Part shown: piece after piece, positions 7,037 through 12,393 of the stretch
Layout of the letters: the number at the start of each line of letters is the position of its first letter
Position numbering within the stretch: the first letter of the stretch is position 1
The notes under the pieces: model-generated
The model's input: only the letters and a program-made list of their open reading frames with translations
Databases searched by the model: none
What the model was told of the DNA's origin: nothing
NCBI GenBank assembly: GCA_002315015.1
Contig: DCEX01000027.1
Span: forward strand, 284-12,676
Length of the DNA stretch: 12,393 bases
Source: Faecalibacterium sp. UBA1819
GTDB taxonomy: Bacteria > Bacillota > Clostridia > Oscillospirales > Ruminococcaceae
Reading direction: 5' to 3'
Position numbers and translations under genes: made by a program

Positions 7037-9204
7037 ATCAATATGCAGCCCGTATTGCAAAAGAGCTGTCGCTCAGCCCGTCCCATACCGCAGCCGCCTT
7101 GGACTTAATTGACCAAGGCAATACCATTCCGTTCATTGCGCGCTACCGCAAGGAAGCCACGGGAAGCATGGACGATGGAGTGCTTCGCACGCTGGATGAA
7201 CGCTATGCCTACTTGAAAAAGCTGGACGAGCAAAAGGAAACCGTTAAAAAAGCGATTACCGAGCAGGGGAAATGGACGCAGGAATTGGAGCAAGCGCTGG
7301 CACAGGCGGAAACTTTGGCACAGGTGGAGGACTTATACCGCCCTTATCGTCCCAAACGAAAAACAAAGGCCAGTGTTGCGCGTGAGCGCGGCTTGGAGCC
7401 GCTGGCTGAGCGCCTTTGGCAGCAAGTGCGAGCGGATGACCCGGCGGCCTTGGCAAAGGAGTATGTCACCGAGGAAGTTCCTGACGAAGAAGCGGCGCTT
7501 GCCGGTGCGCGCGATATTTTGGCCGAGCAGATTGCCGACGACGCGGCATTGCGCGGCCAGCTGCGCACACTGTATCAGAAAAAGGGCGTTTTGGAAACGA
7601 AAGCCGTGGATGATACGGCACAAAGCGTCTATGAGGGTTATTATGATTACGCGGAGCCGGTGGCAAAAGCGGCAGGGCATCGTGTGCTTGCCATCGACCG
7701 CGGCGAACGCGAGAAAATGCTGCGTGTATCGGTACAGGTGCCGCCCGAACAGGCACAGGCCATTGTGCTGCGCTTTGCCGTAAAAAACAGCAGTGCGGCG
7801 GCACAGCAGGTGCAGCAAGCCGCTTTGGATGCTCTGAGCCGCTTGATTGCGCCTTCCTTGGAGCGCGAAATTCGTTCCGAGCTGACACAGGCCGCGTGTG
7901 AAGGCGCCATTGCTGTGTTCGGCCAAAATTTACAGCAGCTTTTGCTTCAGCCGCCCATCAAGGGCAAAGTGGCTATGGGCTTAGACCCCGGCTATCGCAT
8001 GGGCTGCAAAACGGCTGTTGTGGACGCAACGGGCAAGGTGCTGGACACCGCCGTAGTTTATCCCGTGCCGGAATTTAAAAAGGTGGAGCAAGCGAAAAAA
8101 ACCATCAAAGCGCTCATTCAAAAGCACGGCGTGGAAATTATTGCAATCGGAAACGGAACAGCGGGCAAAGAAACCGAGTTATTTGCCGCCGAGGTGCTTT
8201 CGGAATTGGCACAGGACGGCGTGAAGGGAATCAGCTACATGGTTGTCAGCGAAGCCGGGGCAAGCGTGTACTCGGCGTCTGAGCTGGCGGCGAAAGAGTT
8301 CCCGGATTATGATGTTAATTTACGCAGTGCGGTTTCCATTGCACGCCGCTTGCAGGACCCGTTGGCTGAGCTGGTGAAAATTGACCCCAAGGCCGTCGGC
8401 GTGGGACAATATCAGCATGACATGCCGCCCGCGCGGCTGGCACAGGCGTTAGATGGCGTAGTGGAACGCTGTGTCAACAGCGTCGGTGTCGATTTAAACA
8501 CGGCTTCCGCACCGCTTTTGGGGCGTGTGGCGGGCTTGACGGCGGCTGCTGCCAATAATATTGTGGCTTATCGAGAGGAAAACGGCGCATTCCATAGCCG
8601 AAAAGAACTGCTGAAGGTGAAGAAGCTGGGGCCGAAAGCATTTGAGCAGTGCGCGGGCTTCTTGCGTGTACCCGGTGCGAAAGACCCGCTGGACACCACA
8701 GCCGTTCACCCGGAAAGCTATCAAGCGGCGCGTGGGGTGCTGGAGCGCTGCGGCTTTGCCCTGCAAGACATCGGCACAGCAAAAATGAGTCAGCTGGAAG
8801 CCACAGCCAAAGCCTATGGGCTGGAAAAGCTGGCCGGTGAAGTGGGAGTCGGTGTGCCGACGCTGCAAGATATTCTGGCCGAGCTGGTGCGCCCCGGACG
8901 CGATATGCGCGACAGCTTGCCGAAACCGCTTTTGCGCACCGATGTAATGGATATAAAAGACTTAAAACCCGGTATGGAGCTGACGGGAACCGTGCGCAAT
9001 GTGATTGATTTTGGCGCCTTTGTAGACATTGGCGTGCATCAGGATGGGCTGGTTCACATCAGCCAAATTTGCAACCGTTTTATTAAGCATCCGTCTGAGG
9101 TGCTCAAAGTGGGCGATGTGGTAACGGTGTGGGTGCTCTCGGTAGAAGAAGCCAAAAAGCGCATTGCGCTGACCATGAAATGCCCTAAACAAAAAGAGGG
9201 CTGA
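7033..9204 (+). CDS. tex: Tex family RNA-binding transcription accessory protein
   Basis: A 723-residue Tex protein, a cytoplasmic nucleic-acid-binding factor related to eukaryotic Spt6 and linked to transcription and RNA handling. The domain order is canonical. The N-terminal helical region includes NTIPFIARYRKE (30-41) and VEDLYRPYRPKRKTKA (98-113). A YqgF/RNase H-like fold begins at MGLDPGYRMGCKTAVVD (315-331) and carries IGNGTAGKET (372-381). Next come NSVGVDLNTAS (482-492) and helix-hairpin-helix motifs up to about 550, the DPLDTTAVHPE signature (551-561), and a C-terminal S1 domain (646-718, GTVRNVIDFGAFVDIGVHQDG and GLVHIS). The length is in the normal range. The start is fixed by the AAGGAG at 7018 and the ATGA overlap with the YfhO gene. 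The MATE gene follows after 35 bp with no terminator, so the three genes probably share an operon. Confidence 0.98.
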   Translation: MNQYAARIAKELSLSPSHTAAALDLIDQGNTIPFIARYRKEATGSMDDGVLRTLDERYAYLKKLDEQKETVKKAITEQGKWTQELEQALAQAETLAQVEDLYRPYRPKRKTKASVARERGLEPLAERLWQQVRADDPAALAKEYVTEEVPDEEAALAGARDILAEQIADDAALRGQLRTLYQKKGVLETKAVDDTAQSVYEGYYDYAEPVAKAAGHRVLAIDRGEREKMLRVSVQVPPEQAQAIVLRFAVKNSSAAAQQVQQAALDALSRLIAPSLEREIRSELTQAACEGAIAVFGQNLQQLLLQPPIKGKVAMGLDPGYRMGCKTAVVDATGKVLDTAVVYPVPEFKKVEQAKKTIKALIQKHGVEIIAIGNGTAGKETELFAAEVLSELAQDGVKGISYMVVSEAGASVYSASELAAKEFPDYDVNLRSAVSIARRLQDPLAELVKIDPKAVGVGQYQHDMPPARLAQALDGVVERCVNSVGVDLNTASAPLLGRVAGLTAAAANNIVAYREENGAFHSRKELLKVKKLGPKAFEQCAGFLRVPGAKDPLDTTAVHPESYQAARGVLERCGFALQDIGTAKMSQLEATAKAYGLEKLAGEVGVGVPTLQDILAELVRPGRDMRDSLPKPLLRTDVMDIKDLKPGMELTGTVRNVIDFGAFVDIGVHQDGLVHISQICNRFIKHPSEVLKVGDVVTVWVLSVEEAKKRIALTMKCPKQKEG

Positions 9205-9239
9205 AGGACGAAGAAAGGAATTGAAAAGGAGGGTGCCTT

Positions 9240-10613
9240 GTGCTCAAGGGGCTCAAGCAGCATTTTATTTTTGAAAAGCAATTTTTAATCAATATGCTTT
9301 CTATTGCCGTTCCCATTGCGCTGCAAAATATGATTAGCTTTGGCGTGGCCATGATGGACAGCGTCATGCTGGGAAGTTTGGGGGATCAGGCCATTTCCGC
9401 CGCCAATTTGGGCGGCCAGCCGTTCTCGCTGTTAATGAGTATCGGTTTCGGCCTCTCGTCGGGCGGCAGTGTGCTCATTGCCCAATACTGGGGACGCGGC
9501 GATGTGGCCCGAATCCGAACCGTAATGCGTTTGAGTATGCAAAGTGTGTTTACGGCGTCTTTTTTGATGACAACGGTTTGCCTGCTGTTTCCTGAAAAGG
9601 TAATGGGGCTTTATTCCCACGAAACGGAAATTGTGGCGGTGGCTGCACAATATTTGCAGCTGGTGGCGCTTTCTTATCTGCCATACAGCATTTCCAATAA
9701 CTATATGATGAGCTTACGCGCCATCGAAAAGGTAACGGTATCGGCTGCCATTTACGGCACCAGCTTTTTTGTCAACGTCTTTTTTAACTATGTATTTATC
9801 TTTGGCGCGTTTGGCGCACCTGCCATGGGCGTGCGCGGTGCAGCGGTGGGCACCATTTTGGCGCGGTGCAGTGAGCTTTTGCTCGTGACGCTGTATATGT
9901 ATTTCAAAGAGGATGTTACCGGCTTTCGCTTTTCCGATTGTTTTCGCTTAAAAAATGAAATGATTCGGGATTACACCAAACACAGCCTGCCCGTCTTAGG
10001 CAACGAAATGTTGTGGGGGCTTGGTATTTCTGTGACGGCGGCCATCATTGGGCGCATCGGCAGCGTCTTTGTCACGGCCAATTCCATTGCCTCGGTGCTG
10101 CATCAGCTGGCGCTGGTGTCTGTCATTGGTGTGGGCAATGCTGCGGCGGTCATTACGGGAAAGCTGATTGGGGAAGGCCGCATTGAACGCGCTAAACGCG
10201 CCGCAAACACAATCTTGATTGGCAGTGTGTTTGTCGGCATGTTTAACTGTGCTTTAATTTTCACTCTGCGGCCTATTTTTCTTTCGTTTTACAGCATTAC
10301 GCCGGAAGCCTACGAGGTCACTTATACGGTCATGGGTGTACTAGCATTGCTGCATTTAAGCCTTGCCATTGATATTACCTGCATCATCGGCATTCTGCGC
10401 GGCGGCGGCGACACCAAAACGGCGTTTGCATTTGACTGCGGCGCGTTGTGGCTGGTAAGTGTTCCCATGGGAATTTTAAGCGGACTCGTGTGGGGATGGC
10501 CCGTAACGTGGGTATATGTGATGCTCAAGCTCGACAGCCCTATCAAAACGGTGCTTTCGCTGATTCGGCTAAAAAGCGGCGCTTGGATTCGAAATGTAAC
10601 GAATCCTTCCTGA
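9240..10613 (+). CDS. MATE family efflux transporter
   Basis: A 457-residue multi-pass protein of the MATE superfamily, which exports drugs, toxins or metabolites using Na+ or H+ gradients. The family N-terminus is clear (LSIAVPIALQNMISFG at 20-35, then MMDSVMLGSLGDQAISA at 38-54), as is the second-half repeat (LPVLGNEMLWGLG at 250-262). Loops such as GRGDVARIRT (85-94) and LIGEGRIERAKRAA (309-322) are the usual interhelix segments, and GILRGGGDTK (384-393) is the conserved late motif. Hydrophobic segments fit twelve membrane helices. The start is GTG: AAAGGAGGG ends 6 nt before it, and no ATG nearby is as well placed. It is probably cotranscribed with tex. The substrate cannot be read from sequence. 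Confidence 0.95.
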   Translation: MLKGLKQHFIFEKQFLINMLSIAVPIALQNMISFGVAMMDSVMLGSLGDQAISAANLGGQPFSLLMSIGFGLSSGGSVLIAQYWGRGDVARIRTVMRLSMQSVFTASFLMTTVCLLFPEKVMGLYSHETEIVAVAAQYLQLVALSYLPYSISNNYMMSLRAIEKVTVSAAIYGTSFFVNVFFNYVFIFGAFGAPAMGVRGAAVGTILARCSELLLVTLYMYFKEDVTGFRFSDCFRLKNEMIRDYTKHSLPVLGNEMLWGLGISVTAAIIGRIGSVFVTANSIASVLHQLALVSVIGVGNAAAVITGKLIGEGRIERAKRAANTILIGSVFVGMFNCALIFTLRPIFLSFYSITPEAYEVTYTVMGVLALLHLSLAIDITCIIGILRGGGDTKTAFAFDCGALWLVSVPMGILSGLVWGWPVTWVYVMLKLDSPIKTVLSLIRLKSGAWIRNVTNPS

Positions 10614-10684
10614 TTTTCATGGATAGAACGTAAATAATGTGAACAAATTAAGAATAAAATATCAATAAAATATTATAGGAATAA

Positions 10685-10713
10685 TTGCTAATCTTTTAAA
10701 GTTCTTATAGTAT
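10685..10713 (+). promoter_or_regulatory. Candidate upstream promoter of the sigma factor gene
   Basis: TTGCTA (10685-10690), a 17-bp spacer and TAGTAT (10708-10713). It sits in a very AT-rich stretch (10614-10740) that contrasts with the surrounding DNA and could also act as an UP element. No terminator for the MATE operon was seen here. Confidence 0.45.
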
Positions 10714-10738
10714 GATTTGTACAAAGTTTTAAGACAGG

Positions 10739-10747
10739 TGTTATAAA
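10739..10747 (+). promoter_or_regulatory. Candidate extended -10 in the sigma factor leader
   Basis: TGTTATAAA is a TGn extended -10 with TATAAA. No strong -35 accompanies it. A 12-codon reading frame (10748-10786, MAFRLDFCPMGR) begins at the end of this element, behind only a weak AGG. Confidence 0.3.
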
Positions 10748-10760
10748 ATGGCTTTTCGCC

Positions 10761-10789
10761 TTGACTTTTGCCCTATGGGACGATAAAAT
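10761..10789 (+). promoter_or_regulatory. Near-consensus sigma-A-type promoter upstream of the sigma factor
   Basis: TTGACT (10761-10766), a 17-bp spacer and TAAAAT (10784-10789), with each hexamer one base from consensus. The expected start is near 10796. That would remove most of the AGGGAG (10791-10796) that serves the GTG at 10806, and would fit better with initiation at the in-frame ATG at 10830. Confidence 0.55.
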
Positions 10790-10805
10790 GAGGGAGTATT
10801 AAAGA

Positions 10806-11384
10806 GTGACGGCAGGCAAGAAAATACACATGGACGATGAAAGCTTGCGGCAGGCGCTCGCGCGCTGCCGCTTGGGAGATGAACAGGCGCTCGCCGCCCT
10901 GATTGCTTGGCAAATGCCGCGGATTCGTGCGGCTGCACAGGCGGGTGTGTGCCCGGGTTTGGATTTGGAAGACGCTGTGCAGGAGGGCATTATCGCCTTG
11001 TTCAGCGCCATCAACACTTACTCCGAGGAAAAAGGCGCTTCGTTTTCTACTTATGCATCTTCTTGTATCCGAAACGGAATTCTTACCGCGCGCCGTTATG
11101 CCAGAAGAAAAAAGCACGCTTTGCTGAACGATTCTGTTTCGATTGAACAAGTGCAGCATACCGCTGCGCCGGAGCCTTCGCCGGAACAAACCGTGGAAAT
11201 GAACGAGCGCTTGTCCAGCACAATGGAGGGAATTGCCACCCGTCTTTCCAGCTTGGAACGCCAGGTGCTGCTTTTGTTCTTGGAAGGTGCGTCGTACAGC
11301 ACGATTGCAAAGCGGCTGAATATTTCGGAAAAAACGGTCGATAATGCTTTACAGCGCGTTCGCGCAAAATTGGGCCGGGTTTAA
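10806..11384 (+). CDS. SigH-like RNA polymerase sigma factor (sigma-70 family)
   Basis: A 192-residue alternative sigma factor that would direct RNA polymerase to a promoter subset. Region 2 spans about 10-110: DDESLRQALARCRLGDEQAL, then DLEDAVQEGIIALFSAINTY (53-72, core binding/-10 recognition), then SFSTYASSCIRNGILTARR (79-97). Region 4 spans about 146-190: LSSLERQVLLLFLEGASYST, then an HTH ending VDNALQRVRAKL (178-189). The end matches the SigH (Spo0H) style rather than ECF factors. No region 3 is visible. It is somewhat shorter than B. subtilis SigH. Two starts are possible: GTG at 10806 with AGGGAG 9 nt upstream, used here, or ATG at 10830, which begins MDDESL as a SigH-like protein would. 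It stands alone, with no anti-sigma factor and none of the rpmG/secE/nusG genes often near sigH in Firmicutes. Confidence 0.9.
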   Translation: MTAGKKIHMDDESLRQALARCRLGDEQALAALIAWQMPRIRAAAQAGVCPGLDLEDAVQEGIIALFSAINTYSEEKGASFSTYASSCIRNGILTARRYARRKKHALLNDSVSIEQVQHTAAPEPSPEQTVEMNERLSSTMEGIATRLSSLERQVLLLFLEGASYSTIAKRLNISEKTVDNALQRVRAKLGRV

Positions 11385-11437
11385 TGGCTCGTGTGCTGCG
11401 AAAGCCGATTGTTGTCACTTTTTTACTCCAGTCATTG

Positions 11438-11454
11438 GGCGTTGGAAAAACGCC
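11438..11454 (+). other. Hairpin after the sigma factor gene
   Basis: GGCGTT (11438-11443) pairs with AACGCC (11449-11454) around a GGAAA loop. Only two T follow, so it is a poor terminator. It lies 8 bp before the tRNA-like segment and may be its upstream boundary or an mRNA 3' end stabiliser. Confidence 0.4.
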
Positions 11455-11461
11455 TTGATAT

Positions 11462-11531
11462 GCCCCAGTAGCTTAAAGTCAGAGCGTTGGTCCCCAGATC
11501 AAAGGTGTCGGTTGAAATCCTTCCGCGGGCA
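11462..11531 (+). pseudogene. Degenerate tRNA-like sequence
   Basis: The 70-nt segment folds in tRNA order. The acceptor stem 11462-11468/11524-11530 has 5 of 7 pairs, followed by discriminator A11531. TA sits at positions 8-9. The D-stem is GCTT/GAGC (11471-11474/11482-11485) with a 7-nt loop. The anticodon stem is TTGGT/ATCAA (11487-11491/11498-11502), fully paired with one G·T. The T-arm is GTCGG/CCTTC with loop TTGAAAT (11512-11518). Signs of decay are a T-stem with 3 of 5 pairs, the T-loop reading TTGAAAT in place of the usual TTCGAAT form, and a 6-nt anticodon loop (CCCCAG) instead of 7. A working tRNA is therefore unlikely. If the lost loop base is restored, the anticodon could have been CCA, but this is guesswork. 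Confidence 0.55.
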
Positions 11532-11541
11532 AAAATATTAT
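11512..11541 (+). promoter_or_regulatory. Predicted promoter of the zinc-ribbon gene
   Basis: TTGAAA (11512-11517), an 18-bp spacer and TATTAT (11536-11541), each one base from consensus. The expected start near 11548 gives a very short leader that just retains GGAG (11549-11552), 8 nt before the ATG. The -35 box is exactly the T-loop of the tRNA-like segment. Confidence 0.5.
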
Positions 11542-11560
11542 CCAGAACGGAGAAACCATT

Positions 11561-11839
11561 ATGTACGAAGACAAGACCTTAGTATGCAAAGATTGCGGCC
11601 AGGAGTTCGTGTTCACTGCCGGTGAGCAGGAGTTTTATGCAAGCCGTGGCTTCGAAAACGAGCCGCAGCGCTGCAAAGCTTGCCGTGATGCCCGCAAGAA
11701 TGCTACCCGCGGCACCCGTGAGATGTTCGTTGCAACCTGCGCTTCCTGCGGCAAAGAGGCAAAAGTGCCCTTTAAGCCCCGCGAGGATCGTCCGGTTTAT
11801 TGCAGCGAGTGCTTTGCAAAAATGAAAGATGAGGCCTAA
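11561..11839 (+). CDS. Small protein with two CxxC-CxxC zinc ribbons
   Basis: A 92-residue cytoplasmic protein with four CxxC pairs: C9/C12 with C38/C41, and C60/C63 with C81/C84. The two halves look like successive zinc ribbons. The first (VCKDCGQEFVFTAGEQEFY, then PQRCKACRDARK) matches the probable zinc-ribbon family widespread in Clostridia, and the second (CASCGKEAKVPFKPREDRPVYCSECF) is the CxxC-x17-CxxC type. The function of this family is not established; nucleic acid or protein binding is the usual guess. The ATG has GGAG 8 nt upstream. It has its own predicted promoter and is followed by a strong terminator, so it is probably a single-gene unit despite following the sigma factor on the same strand. 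Confidence 0.92.
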   Translation: MYEDKTLVCKDCGQEFVFTAGEQEFYASRGFENEPQRCKACRDARKNATRGTREMFVATCASCGKEAKVPFKPREDRPVYCSECFAKMKDEA

Positions 11840-11874
11840 GCCATCGTCTTTTTCAAGTTTCGCACATGACGCGC

Positions 11875-11905
11875 AAAAGCGCCGTCCCGTTGGGGCGGCG
11901 CTTTT
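11875..11905 (+). terminator. Strong intrinsic terminator after the zinc-ribbon gene
   Basis: AAAAGCGCCG (11875-11884) pairs perfectly with CGGCGCTTTT (11896-11905). The stem can extend with TCCC/GGGG around a 3-nt loop, giving about 14 pairs. The flanking A4 and T4 make it usable in both directions. It lies 35 bp after the stop codon. Confidence 0.85.
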
Positions 11906-11933
11906 GTGTGGTGTAAAAAGGGGGGAGCAGCAA

Positions 11934-12287
11934 GTGATTTTACATTGCATGAAGGAATCGGTGTGGAAGGAGCGCAGGGAGAAAGCGTTTTGGGGACAGC
12001 GTGATTTGGAGAAATACGGCTTTCTTCACTGTTCTTCCATTGCACATTTTTGGCGGGTAGCTCCGAATTTCAAAGAGGTTATCGAGCCTTTGGTGCTGGT
12101 TTGCATTGACGAGACAAAGCTGACCGCGCCGGTGCGATACGAGGACTTGGACGGCTGCGGCAGAGCGTATCCGCATATTTACGGCCTTGTCAATCAAAGT
12201 GCTGTTGTGCAGGTTTTGCCATTTTTAAAGGATGCAGACGGCAACTACCAAAAAAATGAGGAATTTGCTGCGGTTACAGAAGAATAA
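11934..12287 (+). CDS. DUF952 domain-containing protein
   Basis: A 117-residue protein that is a whole DUF952 domain: VILHCMKESVW at the start with His4, GFLHCS at 29-34, a VAPNF segment (42-46), LVLVCIDETKL (53-63) and the late signature YPHIYGLVN (79-87). The family has no settled function. I recall it being grouped by structure with ADP-ribosyltransferase-like folds, but I cannot verify that here. The start is GTG, with GGGGGAG ending 6 nt upstream. The longer in-frame opening from 11829 is rejected because it overlaps the zinc-ribbon gene and runs through the terminator. No clear promoter was found between the terminator and the GTG, so its transcription may depend on read-through or an atypical promoter. 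Confidence 0.88.
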   Translation: MILHCMKESVWKERREKAFWGQRDLEKYGFLHCSSIAHFWRVAPNFKEVIEPLVLVCIDETKLTAPVRYEDLDGCGRAYPHIYGLVNQSAVVQVLPFLKDADGNYQKNEEFAAVTEE

Positions 12288-12393
12288 GCCGCTTGAAAGC
12301 AGCTGTATGTATCAGTTTTGAGAGTGTCGAAAAACCGCCGCCTTATTCAAAAAGAACCTAGGCTGCAAGGGGAAAAAGGCTTGGAAAAGGGGG

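Noticed and set aside
5369..7060. 563-codon open frame on the minus strand
   Set aside because: It lies opposite the YfhO-family gene, is rich in His, Arg and Cys without any recognisable domain, and has no convincing ribosome binding site. The plus-strand gene explains the open frame.
11829..11933. Longer start for the DUF952 protein at 11829
   Set aside because: It overlaps the zinc-ribbon gene and reads through a strong terminator hairpin. The GTG at 11934 has a good ribosome binding site and starts the domain.
12325..12331. TGTCGAA, a match to the Spo0A box
   Set aside because: A 7-bp match is expected by chance about once in a window of this size on two strands, and no gene start follows within the window.
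12288..12393. 3' end region of the window
   Set aside because: Searched for a gene start, promoter or terminator. Only an imperfect short inverted repeat near 12290-12305 was seen, too weak to call.

Overview
The window looks like chromosomal DNA from a moderately GC-rich Firmicute, most likely a Clostridia/Oscillospiraceae-type anaerobe. The evidence is the AGGAGG-type ribosome binding sites, occasional GTG starts, a proofreading-deficient PolA, a YfhO-family membrane protein, a SigH-like sigma factor and a double CxxC zinc-ribbon protein of a type common in Clostridia. The taxonomic placement is inference. I see no phage, transposase, toxin-antitoxin or CRISPR signature; this is a housekeeping neighbourhood with structured intergenic DNA.

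Layout. Positions 1-139 hold a run of repeated short hairpins that ends exactly at the polA stop codon. polA (140-2638, minus) encodes DNA polymerase I. It is divergent from dusB (2872-3888, plus; tRNA-dihydrouridine synthase), with back-to-back extended -10 promoters and structured leaders on both sides. yfbR (3885-4523, minus; 5'-deoxynucleotidase) converges on dusB and overlaps its 3' end by 4 bp. A 71-bp divergent gap then leads into a plus-strand run: a large YfhO-family membrane protein (4595-7036), tex (7033-9204, overlapping by ATGA) and a MATE-family exporter (9240-10613). An AT-rich promoter island (10614-10805) precedes a SigH-like sigma factor (10806-11384). After it come a degenerate tRNA-like sequence (11462-11531), a small two-zinc-ribbon protein (11561-11839), a strong hairpin terminator (11875-11905) and a DUF952 protein (11934-12287). 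Positions 12288-12393 show no gene.

How the genes fit together. Several act in nucleic acid metabolism: PolA (repair and Okazaki fragment processing), YfbR (dNMP turnover), DusB (tRNA modification) and Tex (RNA binding/transcription). YfhO and the MATE protein act at the membrane. They do not form one obvious pathway. No clear new multi-gene system is visible. The most unusual signals are non-coding: the covarying hairpin repeats after polA, the tRNA-shaped relic whose T-loop sequence forms a near-consensus -35 box for the zinc-ribbon gene, and the alternative hairpins around the yfbR ribosome binding site.
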